DNA of 64,000 nucleotides from Basidiobolus meristosporus CBS 931.73 (GCA_002104905.1 MCFE01000398.1:1-64000), one strand, 5' to 3'; shown: positions 46,242-57,814, numbered from the stretch's first letter. Program-made: numbers and translations. The notes: generated by a model not told the origin, from the letters alone.

Positions 46242-48695
46242 TCAGTTCAAGGATGCCAAGTATTCTTGGTGAAGTTTCTTCTGGTTCTCGAACTCCTTGG
46301 TCAGCTTCTTGCGACGGCTTTTTGGCAGCTCTTCTCCGTTGATATCATGAGTGGGGAATCCCTAAAAAACGCTCGACCAGTTAGCACGGGGCATATCTCG
46401 TTTGGAGTCACATGTGCTTACCTCTTCGTCGTATTGACCGAACAATCCCTGGTATTCGCCCTGCTTGAACATCACTTCGGGGGCCAACTTACCCTTGGCG
46501 AGCTTTTCTTGACGCTTGAGCTCTTGGGCCTTCTGGAGAGCGGCTTTCTTGGCCGCCTTCTCCTGCTCTCTTTGCTTCTTGAACTCTCTGGCGCGGATGA
46601 GTTCCTCGCGGTCCACGAGCTTGACCAAGGCTCTGCCATCCTCTTGGTCGTCAAGGGCAACTCCCAGCTCCACCATGTCGTCGTCACGAAGCTTGTCGCT
46701 TAGAACCAAGAACTCTGAGTGAGGCTTCTGGTTTCTGGCCATCTCGCGAACGTTGTCACGGAATCTGGATAGGGAACGAAGATAAGGCATCACCATTTCT
46801 TCGGCGTTAGCAACCCCTTGACCGGAGGAACCGAAGCCGATCAATTGACCGTCATCGGCAAGTCCGAATGACTTCATGATACGAGTGATGTACTTGGCGA
46901 TCTTCTCCACCACTGGCACGTTGATCTTGTTACGGCCGGCAGAAATGTAGATGTTGGTCTTGTTAATAAGATCAAGCAGCTCTTGGATCGCGTCAGGAGT
47001 GTTGATGGAGTCACAGAGAGCGGCGTGAACCTTGCCCTGCTTTTCGCTGAGATAGGCCAGCATGTCTCTTTCGGCGTCACGGAAACGGTGGGTGCCGTCG
47101 GATTCACTGGCGTGAAGGCGATACTCTTGGCTCAGTGCCTTGACATTGGCGAAGAAGTTGTTGAAGCCGGATTCGATGCTGACTGCCTCGTTCATGGAGC
47201 TGATCTTGTAGTCGATCTTGCTGTCCCACTGATGAAGCAAAAAGAACAGACGGAGCTGCCTGGCGGTGTACTTCTCAAGGGCCTCGCGAATGGTGATGAA
47301 GTTCTTCAAAGACTTGGACATCTTTTGTCCTTCGATGTGCAAATGTCCAGGATGAAGGAAGTAGTTGACCCATTGCTTGCATCCATGATAGGCCTCGGAT
47401 TGGGCGAGTTCGTTGTCGTGATGTGGGAAAGCAAGATCAATTCCGCCAGAGTGAATATCCATGCATTGGCCTAACACTTCACTTGCCATTACTGAGCACT
47501 CGATGTGCCAGCCAGGACGGCCTTCGCCCCAAGGCGAGTTCCAAGCAGGCTCGCCTCTCTTGGATTTCTTCCAAAGGGCGAAATCGGAGGGATTCTTTTT
47601 GCCGGTGAGTTTTGCTCCGAGCGAGCCTTCACCCTCTTCGGTCAAAGCGGTGTTTCCAGCGGACCATGGCTGGAGCTTGGCATAGTAGTGCTCATCGTGG
47701 CCATCGAAAGCAGCGGTATCAAAGTACACGGAGCCATCAGCCTCGTAACCATAGCCATTGTCGATGATCTTCTGGACATACTCGACAATCTCGGGCACGT
47801 ACTCACTGACTCGAGTCAAAACATCACAGGGCTTCACGTTCAAAGCCTCCATATCCTTCATGTACTCACTTTCCCAGTGGGCGGCGAGGTCACGGAACAC
47901 CTTGGGATCGGTGACCGAATCTCCCTTCTCCTTGTCCAACCAAGCAGAGACGACATCTTGCGAGGCATCCAGGAGCTCGTCCGCCGACTCTTTGGTCTTA
48001 TCCCCGCCACTCAACGACTGCTTGGCCTTTTGGATGGCGTGGTAGGCACCTTTGATGGAAGTGAAATTCATGGGGAACTTGGGATCAGCGTCGGTGATTT
48101 CTTTAGCAGCAACCTTGGCTTCAAAAGCAGCCCAGTTTTTGGCAACTTCCGCGTCCAGATGACCAAACTTTGAGGTGGCATACGCTTCCCAGGCGGCTTG
48201 GACTTGCTCGATCACTTGCTGCTCCAACTGCTTAACTGAGGCTTTGTAAGTATCAAACAAGTGGTTTTGTCTGGCACGAAGGATGATCTTGTCGTCAATA
48301 TCCGTGATATTCATGACAAAGAGTACATCGAAGTTGAAGTAATCTTCCAAGATTCTTCTCAGAATGTCGATGGTGAGGTAAGTTCTGGCGTGGCCCATGT
48401 GAGAGGCATCATAGACGGTGGGTCCGCAGTTGTACCAAGTCAGGGTTTTTCCCGCCTGTGGGATAAGCTCGACCTTGCTTTTGGTCAGCGAGTTGTAGAG
48501 AGAAAGGACCGGCTGCTCGGGCTTTTGGGGGGTGAGCCACTTTGGGAGTGGTCTACCGGTGGAAGTGGTGGTACTCATTTTGGATAGCTGAACGTTTAGC
48601 CGTAACTGGGTTTTATAGGCCCGAGGTTTGAAGGAATGCAAGCTATAAAGTCGTGGGGAACTTCGCGAAAGGCTGCGAAATATAATCGAATTCAT
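46242..48695 (-). CDS. CARS: Cysteinyl-tRNA synthetase, cytosolic and probably mitochondrial
   Basis: The class I synthetase charges tRNA-Cys with cysteine. Two exons (minus: 48695–46422, then 46361–46242) give 797 residues from the first ATG or 758 from the second at 48578. Seen, in short-form numbering: YNCGPTVYD with the zinc-binding Cys near 51, the HIGH motif as HMGH at 60–63, FPHHDNE, and KMSKS near 419. A Lys/Glu-rich coiled region and the end GFPTHDINGEELPKS follow. The 60-nt intron (46362–46421) has a GTGCTAAC branch site. The 39 residues before the second ATG are rich in Arg and Ser and lack acidic residues, like a mitochondrial presequence. A TATAAAA box lies inside that segment, upstream of the second ATG. 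Confidence 0.95.
48611..48617 (-). promoter_or_regulatory. TATA box inside the presequence coding region
   Basis: TATAAAA on the minus strand lies 32 nt upstream of the second ATG (48578) and 78 nt downstream of the first (48695). It could drive a shorter transcript encoding the cytosolic enzyme. The spacing matches that of TATA boxes at other genes here. Confidence 0.5.
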
Positions 48696-49432
48696 TGAGG
48701 CCTCTCTGTTTGAAGTAAGCTTGCTTGGGATTTTCCATTTTTTTTTTAGCCAATAAATTCTGCCAATAATCCAAATCACTCAGAGTGCTCCGAGATTTCA
48801 CCACCACGGCCAGCCTTGATTTCCGCAATTCCGGCAGCGGGTTGAGAGCAGGTTGCTGGTTAGCCTTGACAAAGGTGCCATGCAGGACGACTAAATATGC
48901 GTCACTTCTGCCCGCTAGGGATACAGGTGGATATGCTATGGCGCATAAGCTAATTGGCTTGCCCGTCTTTGTCAGTAATGCCCGCAGATGATTGACAAGT
49001 TCTATCCAATAAATCTTCTAGAAACACCGTTTACTTTGTTAGGCATTAAAATATCAAAGAACGCAGAAACGGTCACATTGTGGAAGGATTGTTTGCGAGG
49101 TTGCGGTATGTTGATTTCTAGACACCACGGCACCGAGGGTTTCAAGGTATTCCGACCGGCCATCAGCCATAAAGCCCACCTGTCCAGTGGCCAACGGATA
49201 AAAGAATGCCGCATTCATCTCCTCGAATTCCAACCACCGAACCTTAGATTCCATTTCAGGTATATCAACCAATCCAGATCTGGCACTGATCCATGAATGG
49301 TGCAAAGGCAGTTCAAAAGAAGTCCATTCATAACTTCGATTTGGGAGGTTTCATAAAAAACATCCAGTGGCCGGGCAGCGCAAGATGACATAAATATGCG
49401 GGCTGGACGATCGAATTGTGTGATTTTGTGCC
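48696..49432. promoter_or_regulatory. Divergent promoter region, synthetase and Bre4-like genes
   Basis: This 737-bp region lies between divergent genes. A T-rich run at 48738–48749 precedes the long form of the synthetase. ATAAATAT near 49390 lies about 35 nt upstream of the Bre4-like start codon and may be its TATA element. I see no further gene; short frames here lack motifs. Confidence 0.5.
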
Positions 49433-52400
49433 ATGAAAGTTGACCCATTTAGAAAAGCAAAGTCATTTAGGTTACCTTCAGTTTTCTACTGGAAGCCGAC
49501 CAAGAGACACTGGCAAGCGATCATCAAGGGGATGATTTGCTGTCTCATCACATCCTACATCTATATGATCACCCCGGTGACCAAGTACTTTGGTGCCCTG
49601 GGGTATTTATGTATTGCAATGGTCATCATTACCCCGCCGTTTCTTCCGTTGGGCTCCCACATTGAAAGTTTCTTTGTGGCAACACTGGGTATGGGATTTG
49701 GTTTGGTGATCTCGGCCTTTGGCATGGCCTGCTTCACAGCGGTCAACCGGAACATCGGTGTGCCTAACGGGAGATGGCTTTCCTTTTCCTTACTGATGCT
49801 CACTGCCTTCTTGTTTGGTTTCGGGAAAGCCAAATACCCAAAGCTGGCCATATTCTGGATCTTGGGTCTTATCCCCCCTATGTACTTGTTGACCATCCAG
49901 GTTGACACGCCGGACTTCAATTTTTTGTTCGCAGCGAAAATCCTCATTTTGCAGATTACCGGGTGCTTGATTACCCTGATAGTGAACTTCCTCTTCTGGC
50001 CAATCAGTTCGACCGCTCTCGTGTGGTAAGCCGGTTCCTTTTTCGTTCTCAACGTATGTCGACTAACATTACCCAGCAACGCTATGGTTTCGGCACTTGC
50101 TCAGTCCCGTGATATCCTCCTGGAGCTCCCTGACGCCCTGAAAACCACCGATTACGACCGAGCAAAGTCCTACAATCTAGACAAAAAGCTCAGCAGCATC
50201 CAGGGGACCATGTATAAGCTGAGAGACATGTTCCGACAGGCACGATACGAGGTGACCTACGGGCGGTTCGATCCTCGACAGATAGTCCGTTCGGTCGGTA
50301 CCTTGGTAAAGTTTCAGCATTATCTTAGGATCCTGTCGAAGTGCGTCTTGGATGCACAGAACATGAGAGAGTGTAGCGAGCCCCACCACAGTGGAAACAT
50401 TCATATATATGGAGCACGAAGCTACGAGAGAGCGCCGATGAAGGACAATGCAAAGCTAATGAAACTCAACCTAGATATCTTGGCTGAACACACATCCGAG
50501 GTATTGCGAGTGGTTGCATGGGCCATCAATCAACTAATAGGAACGTTCGAGGAGTTGAGCGATCAAGGACAGCCGATCAAGGCTCTGTCACCAGAGAATC
50601 TTCCATATCAAGCAGCACCCGGTGCTACGATATTAGGGGTGCTAGAGGATACATTGAAGAAATACGAGCAGATGCATTCCAAAGTCAGCGCAGAGTTGCA
50701 TAAAGCACCCCACACCAACTGCACGATTGACCCGTTGCTGGTAGCTTCGGCCTATATGTATGCACTTAAGGGGATCATTTGCGCGGTAAGACAGGTGGTG
50801 GAATCTCAAGAAGAACTAAAGCCGAAGATCTGCAAGCGCAAAAGATTTTGGTGGCCCACGGTGAAGTTTTCGAAATGGCTCCGCACTGATTCGCAACAAG
50901 AGAGGAAATACGAGGATACAAAGGTAAGGAAATCCCCACTTTCCAATGCGAAACCCCCTTTGATGCTGACCGTGCTTCCCTTGACAGGCACGTCGTCTAG
51001 TGAAGTTGACGAGAGCGAGATGGACGAAGCAGATGTGCTGTCTGTAGCCGACCCGGAAGATTTGGACGAGAATACCCCGCCGAAGCGTGAAGGTACTCAG
51101 ACGGAACAGGTACCAGACCCTATCGCAAGGCCACGCCTGATGTCCAATGCGGTGTCCTCACCTCCAAGACGGAAACAGTCGATTGGAACGTATCTGTATC
51201 AGGTGCAGAAGGAGAAAGAGAACCAGAGAACATGGAGACTCCTGCTCTGGAAGATTATGCGATGGTGCCAAACTGACGAGGTCATCTACGCCTTCAAGTT
51301 CACCATTATATTCTGCTGCCTATCGCTTCCGGCATTCTTCGACTCTTCCATGAAGTGGTATTTGGAGGACCATGGCCAGTGGTCATTGATCACAGCCAAC
51401 ATCGTGTCCAATGTAGCGGTAGGGGCCATGTTCACCGTTGGAATCCAGCGCTTCATTGGGACCATTCTTGGTGGTCTTTACGGCCTTGCCATATGGGAGA
51501 TGAGCCGCGCCAACCAATACGCACTTCCAGCATGCTTTACGATCTTCAGCTTACCATTTTGGTATCTCTTTGTGCATAACCCAATGAACAAGGTGGGGTC
51601 GGTGTCGCTCACCGCCTATGTTGCGATCATATTCAACGAATGGGTGTACCGTTCGGTTGAAAAGAAGTTTTATATCGTCGCCTTTGAGAGAATCGCCACG
51701 GTGGACGCAGGTATTCTGGTGACCTTCATCGTCCACTCGTTCATTTCCCCCTACATCGCCCGAAGAGAGCTTCGCATGGAGCTCGCCCACATCTTTAGCT
51801 TGAACATGCACGTCATCTCCGGCCTGTTCAACCTTCACAACGAGGAAGATGAAGATTCGGAACTCCGTATTTCCAAAGATCTCATGTCCAATCTCACCAA
51901 GATGTCTCATGGTTTATTGAAATCAAAGGCTCTCTTCGACCAGTCAGCAGCTGAGCCAAGACTGAGAGGGCCATTCCAAAGGGATGTGTATGAGGAGCTG
52001 ATGAGTCGGCTCAAGCATATGCTGGATCTTGCGTTTGTAGTCAAATCTACACTCGCTCGGCTGCCCAAGGAATACGTGGAGAGCCATATGCTACCGACCA
52101 ATGATTATCGTCGGGAGATGGTAAGTTGCATCAGCATGTTGTCGTTTGAATTCTGCGTTGCTAATGTCTGTGTTATAGGTGAGTGTGTTGATCCTCAATC
52201 TGTACAACCTCTCTGGAGCGTTGCGGACCAAGTCTCCGATGCCAAGATTCCTTCCTTCCATCACCGGAATAAGTGAAGTGCTATGTGAAATGGTGTTTGA
52301 GGACCTAGCAACTGAGCCTGGACATGAATTTGATGTAACTATCTTCTGTGCATATGGATGGGCGCTTTCAGAGTTCGCCATTGAGGAGGAGATCGTTATC

Positions 52401-52529
52401 GAGCTGGTCAAGGGAATTGTCGGAGAGACCGAACTTAACATCAGGCTGGATCCAACCAGAATCCCCCAACGCGCCAACGCTATGATGTTATTTCAGAACA
52501 AGCAACCGCATCAGATGAAGTATGACTGA
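49433..52529 (+). CDS. Bre4-like membrane protein (ArAE_2/FUSC superfamily)
   Basis: Three exons (49433–50025, 50077–52120, 52179–52529) encode 995 residues. The layout matches fungal proteins related to yeast Bre4 (brefeldin A sensitivity) and the aromatic-acid-exporter family: an N-terminal bundle of membrane segments (residues about 25–195, with YFGALGYLCIAMVIITPP), a long soluble middle with acidic and Ser-rich stretches (about 300–430), a second membrane bundle (about 470–620, with WSLITANIVSNVAVGAMFTVG) and a soluble C-terminal domain. It probably sits in an internal or plasma membrane and affects transport or drug tolerance; the substrate is unknown. Both introns (51 and 58 nt) have good branch sites (GACTAAC, TTGCTAAT). 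Confidence 0.88.
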
Positions 52530-53012
52530 GTGGCAGTCGAAATCGAGATGTAACATACCATAGATGTAGCATTGATCCCATTTGTAAATAAATTCTGAAG
52601 TAGATTTCTATCCCATACATCATGCAGGAAGACTAGTGTAGCCCCTTTCATGTATCCGTTCAATTCGAAGCTTCCATCATCATTGAATACATGATGCGCT
52701 GCGAGTGCGAATAGATAGGGTGCGTAACGAATGCCCTACAAATGCCTCACCAATAATACATTGTGTAAGTGGGACTAACCGGACGTCAACACCTGGATCC
52801 GCTACCTCCCATCCAATCATCCAACAAATAGGCATGATAACAAACTTCAAGCAAGCTTATTTCGCCTACAGCTATGCACATCTAATTGATATGCAAATGG
52901 GTTAGTTTGGAAATCCTTGACTAACGACCCCGCCACACGTTACTTACACGTTACTTAATTCTCCTTGCTCCCAAGCCTTATAAACCCTTGATCTCTCTTG
53001 ACCCAACTCATC
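52530..53012. other. Intergenic spacer, tandem genes
   Basis: The spacer holds the 3' flank of the Bre4-like gene (AATAAATTC near 52587 may be its polyadenylation signal) and the promoter of the LysM gene, with TATAAA at 52979–52984. No other gene is visible. Confidence 0.55.
52979..52984 (+). promoter_or_regulatory. TATA box of the LysM-protein gene
   Basis: TATAAA lies 28 nt upstream of the ATG at 53013, which implies a leader only a few bases long. Confidence 0.6.
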
Positions 53013-53693
53013 ATGATTGTGGATAGCCGTTCCTTTACTCCCCCTTGCTCAGACCCGTTGTCGGGGGCAATTCCTCCTGAGCCCAACGGCAGAGGCAACA
53101 AGATTTTCATAGACATCCGGGAAGCACTCTCGACAACCATCCAAACCAGTCCCCCTCACGCCCATGAGCGCGAGGTACGAGTGATTGTCCACAAGGTCAA
53201 GCCGGAGGACACGTTTGCAGGGATCGTCCTATTCTATGACGTTCCCATGGGGCGACTGAAGAAGCTAAATAGACTATGGTCCACTGATAGCATTCATCTG
53301 AGGAAATTCCTGTACATCCCTCTTGAACTCATCCAGTACCAGCGGATTTATTGCAAGCTGAGAGAGATCCAAACCCCCGAGCTGATCGACGACGCTTCAA
53401 GCATCTCCACCAACTCTACCTGGGGAACCTCATCGCCGAGATCTCCCCTGGTCCCAATGGCTACCGTTCCATACAGCGAGCTCCAGTTTTTCACCAAAAA
53501 GCCTGATGATCACGCAAGCACCCCTGCAGAGCCCAGCGATGATCCACCCTCGCTGGTGGATGCATTTGGGATAACGTATTTGGGGAGAGTTGCAGACACA
53601 CTGCTTCAGGCATCCCATAAAGCCATGGCCGGCCCTAAAAAGGGGGGACTGACGGAAAATTACGAACTACAGAGATTGATCCATCCGTTGTAG
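53013..53693 (+). CDS. Intracellular LysM-domain protein (LYSMD-like)
   Basis: This intronless gene encodes 226 residues. A single LysM domain lies at about residues 56–107, with VHKVKPEDTFAGIVLFYDVP followed by LKKLNRLWSTDSIHLRKFLYIP. The DT-x-GI…L…N-LW-s-DSIhlR…L-YIP pattern is that of eukaryotic LYSMD proteins, not of secreted chitin-binding LysM effectors. There is no signal peptide or membrane segment. The rest is Ser/Pro-rich. Function is unknown; LYSMD proteins are intracellular and poorly characterised. The start is fixed by the TATA box 28 nt upstream. Confidence 0.8.
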   Translation: MIVDSRSFTPPCSDPLSGAIPPEPNGRGNKIFIDIREALSTTIQTSPPHAHEREVRVIVHKVKPEDTFAGIVLFYDVPMGRLKKLNRLWSTDSIHLRKFLYIPLELIQYQRIYCKLREIQTPELIDDASSISTNSTWGTSSPRSPLVPMATVPYSELQFFTKKPDDHASTPAEPSDDPPSLVDAFGITYLGRVADTLLQASHKAMAGPKKGGLTENYELQRLIHPL

Positions 53694-53949
53694 CATCCAC
53701 CACCTTGGACCAGTTGCCAATCACTTATCTATCTATTTATCACAATAAACCAGCGTTGACCGTATCCACCACCCTAGACCATCTGCAGCGTTGACCATAC
53801 TTTTTATTAATACCTCGCTTCTGATCCGCTTCGAAAACCCTGATTAGAAAACGTGGGGGGCAAAGAAATAGATGTCTTATAATACAATATCATGATGATG
53901 AAGGTTCGTGGGAAATTAACAGGTCTGTACAGAGTGGGATCCTTGTCCA
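53694..53949. other. Convergent 3' spacer
   Basis: The spacer lies between the LysM gene (+) and the bHLH gene (–). The phrase CGTTGACC followed by a TACCACCCTAGACC-like segment occurs twice near 53700 and 53765. No gene is seen. Confidence 0.45.
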
Positions 53950-54804
53950 TTAGAGCCCAAGAGGGTAGGCTTTGTCAAAGTGTTGGCCTTGGGCCATTAT
54001 CTCGTAGAATCTTCGAAGCCTCTCGTTTTCGGCCTTCATCTGTTGAAGCTGGGCGGTCAGGTTCATCTGGATCTCTTTCACCTGCTCCAGATGTTGTACA
54101 GCTAAATCAACCAAACGGGTCAGCTGACTACTCCGGTTGGTCTGATCCACTCGGCCATACTTACTTTTGCTTAGGATGGCTGCTTTGCTAATCTTCTTGT
54201 TGTTACAGTTGGGCAAATGCCGCTTGAGCTCCTCGAAGCCATCCTTGATTTGGGCCCGGCGCTTTTGCTCCGACTGAATGTGTATCTGGCGTCTGATTTC
54301 GGCGCTGTACACGGATGAACTATTTGTGGAATAGCATCAGAATCGGGCTGTTTGGGCGATTGAGTTGGGTGGGTTTCTTACCTTGTGCCGTCGTCGCCGA
54401 CCTCCGAGTTGCTCTCGCTTTCCTCAGACTGCGACTGCCTTGACCGCTTACGGCTGGCTGTGACTGAGGCCTGTTCGTAAGTCTCCCGGTTGTACTCTTG
54501 AAACTCAATAGGGAACTGCTCGGCGGGCGTGGGCTCAGAGCAGCTGAGAGTTGGCGAGGTGAATTCGACTGGTAGGGCAACGGAGCCGTCGTAACTAAAA
54601 CTCGAAGCATCTAAAATGGACAACATCAAGGTAACATGGATTAATCTCTGGCTAGCACGGGGAATCAAGCTTTGTGTGTATACCATCAAAGAGCATCGTT
54701 GGTGTCAAGTAATCTGGTTTCATCCCAGGGATGGAGGTGACAGGGCTTAAGGAAAAGGGCTGATTGCCAAACTGTTGCAGCGATACTGTGCCTGGTTGTG
54801 ACAT
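53950..54804 (-). CDS. bHLH transcription factor, Mlx-like
   Basis: Four exons (minus: 54804–54684, 54610–54382, 54319–54165, 54101–53950) encode 218 residues. The basic region and first helix (about residues 122–151: RRQIHIQSEQKRRAQIKDGF, then EELKRHLP) carry the H-E-R residues for E-box (CACGTG-type) binding. A short loop leads to KISKAAILSKTVQHLEQVKEI as helix 2, followed by a coiled segment with leucine spacing. Splicing was checked by reading across three canonical introns (73, 62 and 63 nt); removal of the last restores SKTVQHL. The sequence most resembles the Mlx/Mondo-type class of bHLH proteins, but a fungal Ino4- or Cbf1-like role cannot be excluded. The N-terminal half is Ser/Pro-rich and presumably regulatory. 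Confidence 0.85.
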
Positions 54805-55922
54805 GGTGAAGGGAGTATCAATCTGTTAATGTCGATGCTTGATAGCGATATCCAATGGTTCTTGGGCAACACACTGCTGAGAAGAGGATTTTTATAACCA
54901 AAAGTCGAGCTGATTATGAATGCCAAAGATCACCAATCACACGCTGTGCTACAACAGTGCCGAAGAATCGCCTTATTTGAATGCTAAACTTCGGATTAAT
55001 TGAGATCTGCAGGTAGCTGCCATCCCGATTCCACTCCCTGTCTAATCATCAAGATTCCCATCCCTCGCCGCGCATAATCATTGGCGTAAGCGGGGAAATG
55101 GTAGCAGATTTAAGCAGAGCGAACTGAGATCCTATGACCTAACTTAGTGGGCGAATCCAGCATAGAATATTCGGTTTATACCTATCTACAGTGATCCAGT
55201 GATGTAGCAGGTTTCATTGCCAAATGGTCACGGCAGAATGTTCGGAGGGAGGAACGTAGAGTTTGATGTAGGGTGCCACAAGCTGACCCAAATGTCAACG
55301 GGTTCCTGATTTTGCCTGTCACATCATCATCTAGATTGCCAGTAGTAGAGCGCTGGTGTAGATACCATCTCTCAGAATGGCTATATAAAAGCGCTAAAGA
55401 AGAGAAAAAGTCTTTTGTTCCAACCATTCTAGTCCGCTCGAATTCATTGGCTGAACTATGAGGTCATCCAGATGCTTCAGTCAACAATGTTACGTTGATT
55501 TGATTACCTAAGTGAGACAGGGCCAAGCTTAAATTATGAGGTTCGCCGAAGACTCATCGATGGACCTAGAGCATTATAAAGTTTGTGGAGGTAAAACCTT
55601 TCATTTGGTCACCGCTTAATTTTGACTTGATCACCTCATTCTACAGATTAGGTTAGTCCATTTGTCATCCATCATTCATGGTCAGGGTCCGTGTGCTTGA
55701 TGGTTAAATTTAACCGTTCCTGTTTAAATCTAGGCCAGGTTGAAAACCACCCGAATATGTTTAAGATGAGCCACTTTAACCAAGATGTGTGATGAAAAAA
55801 AAAGATTTAGTCCCGAAAAAAAATATGAAAAAAAAATAACGCAAACTCGTGTTATATGTCCGTTGCTTCATTACGTTACTTTGCCACCAGCTCAGTTTTC
55901 AGCCCAACTATACACATTCAAG
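54805..55922. promoter_or_regulatory. Divergent promoter region, bHLH and SSZ1 genes
   Basis: This 1.1-kb region has no convincing gene; frames such as 55273–55461 lack motifs. TTATAAAAA (minus, about 54889–54897) lies about 85 nt upstream of the bHLH start. A-rich tracts at 55795–55840 lie 80–130 nt upstream of the SSZ1 start, as often seen in strong yeast-type promoters. Confidence 0.5.
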
Positions 55923-57543
55923 ATGTCTGACGCCCCAACTGTCATCGGTATCAACTTCGGTACTTACTACTCCTGTATTTCTATCTTGAACAAGGTGCCT
56001 TTTTTTCGCTGAAACCCCCATCCCATCGAACCCATGCTAATCCCTGCTTTCTTTTTTCCAGGAAGGTCGTGCTGAGGTCATTGCTAACGAAGATGGTGAT
56101 CGTATGATTCCATCCATTGTTGCTTTTTCTGGCGACGAGGAATTCTGCGGTACCCCTGCTAAGCACCAAGAGCTTAGAAACGCTCAGAACACCGTCTCTG
56201 AATTCAGAAACGCTTTGGGTCAAGACCTCGCTGAGGTCCAAAAGATCTATGCTCAAACCGCTAGCAAAATCACCGAGAAGGACGGTGTTGCCGCCTTCGA
56301 AGTTAACTACAAGGATGCCGAAGCCAAGTTCACCGCCAAGGAAATCACTTCCAAGTTCTTCGTTACCTTGAAGCAAACCGCCGAGAACTACCTCGGTAAG
56401 ACTGTTGATGGTGTTGTCATGGCCGTTCCCTCCTATTTCACTGAGAAGCAAAACGAGGAACTCAAGCAAGCCGTCGAAGCTGCTGGTCTTCATATCTTGC
56501 AATTGATTCACGAGCCCACTGCCGCTGCCCTTGCCTACAACCTTGGTCAAAATGCCTCCAGAAAGGACGCTGATGATAAGACCGTTCTTGTTGCTGATTT
56601 GGGTGGTCACAACCTTGACCTTACCCTTCTCGCTGCCAGAGGTGGTGTTTACACTGTTCTTGGTTCCGGTCAAGACCACGAGTTGGGTGGCAAGAACTTC
56701 GACGAGGCTTTGGTCAACCATTTCGCCGCTGAGTTCAAGCGTAAGAACAACATCGATATCTCCAGCAACAAGCGTGCTTTGAACAAGCTCAGAGCCGCCT
56801 GTGAGATCACCAAGCGCACCTTGTCCAGCGCTGCCTCTGCTCCTTGCTCCGTCGAGTCCTTGGCCGAGGGTCTTGACTTCCACTCCAACATCAACAGAAT
56901 GAGATTCGAGATGCTCTGCAACAAGTTGTTCAGCCAATTCTTGAACGCTGTCGAGAAGGTCTTGGAGGACAACAAGCTCCAAGCCAGCCAAATCGATGAG
57001 GTTCTCTTGGTTGGTGGCTCCACCCGTATCCCCAAGTTGCAACTCAAGCTCCGTGATGTCTTCCCTGAATCTACTGTTGTTCGTACTGATGTCGAGGCTG
57101 ATGAGGCCATCGCTATTGGATGTGCTTTGCAAGCTCTTCTGATCTCATCCTTGGGTGATGACGAGTCTCACTACAAGTCCTACCTTGCTCCTGAAGTGAC
57201 CAACGCTCTCCACACCACCAAGGCTATTGGTCTTGTTCACGAGAAGGAGTTCTACCCCATCGTTTCCGCTGCCACCCCTCTTCCTCTCCACAGAAACGTC
57301 GAGCTCCCTACCTCTGTCGATGACCAAACCGAGGTGTATGTTGCTCTTTACGAGAAGGAGTCCTCCCAAGAGGCCGAGCCAGTCCTTTTGGCTGAACTTG
57401 TCCTCTCCGAGCTGCCTGCCGCCAAGGCTGGGGAGACCAAGGTTGAGCTTTTGATCCAAGTCGACGAGGCCGGCAAGGTTCAAGCCACCCTTCGTGAAAA
57501 GAAGTCCGGAAAGATTGCCCAAGCCGAGATCGCTGCCAACTAG
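55923..57543 (+). CDS. SSZ1: Ssz1, atypical Hsp70 of the ribosome-associated complex
   Basis: Two exons (55923–55994 and 56062–57543) encode 517 residues, close to yeast Ssz1 (538). With the J-protein zuotin it forms the ribosome-associated complex that stimulates Ssb Hsp70 on nascent chains. Seen: an Hsp70 start VIGINFGTYYSC lacking the usual DLGTT wording, IHEPTAAALAYNLG, VADLGGHNLDL in place of the canonical DLGGGT, and VLLVGGSTRIPKLQ. The substrate-binding domain is short, as in the family. Codon use is strongly biased (AAG, CAA, GGT, GCT/GCC), fitting high expression. The 67-nt intron starts with the unusual GTGCCT but has a normal branch and CAG end. A long antisense frame over this gene results from the codon bias. 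Confidence 0.95.
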
Positions 57544-57814
57544 GCGGAGTGCATGTTTGTCAGCCACCCTGAATATCCCATCATAATGAAATTAAAAATG
57601 AGTTGAATTTTCAGTTGACGACCGATCATGTGACCTCTCCCACCTCTACAATTTCCATAGAGTAGATGTAACGCATTACTTCCATCCCTAGTTCTAGCTC
57701 AGCCTGAAACTATTTGTAAAGCATTAAAATTTAGTAATTTACACAGCATTCCATTCCATCCCATCAACTTCATTACCACCTGCTTATTGAGGAAAATTGC
57801 ACTCAGGTAATATT
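57544..57814. other. 3' flank of SSZ1
   Basis: The AT-rich spacer has AATGAAATTAAAAATGAG just after the stop codon, a likely polyadenylation region. No gene is seen. Confidence 0.5.

Noticed and set aside
46266-48173. Several plus-strand frames over the cysteinyl-tRNA synthetase gene
   Set aside because: They are shadows of the minus-strand gene, with repetitive Leu/Ser-rich content.
50919-50982. Possible intron in the Bre4-like gene (GTAAGG…TTGACAG, 64 nt)
   Set aside because: Removing it shifts the frame and leads to stops; the unspliced frame is open, so it is read as coding.
55981-57132. 383-codon frame antisense to SSZ1
   Set aside because: It has no motif and exists because the strongly biased codons of SSZ1 avoid stops on the complementary strand.
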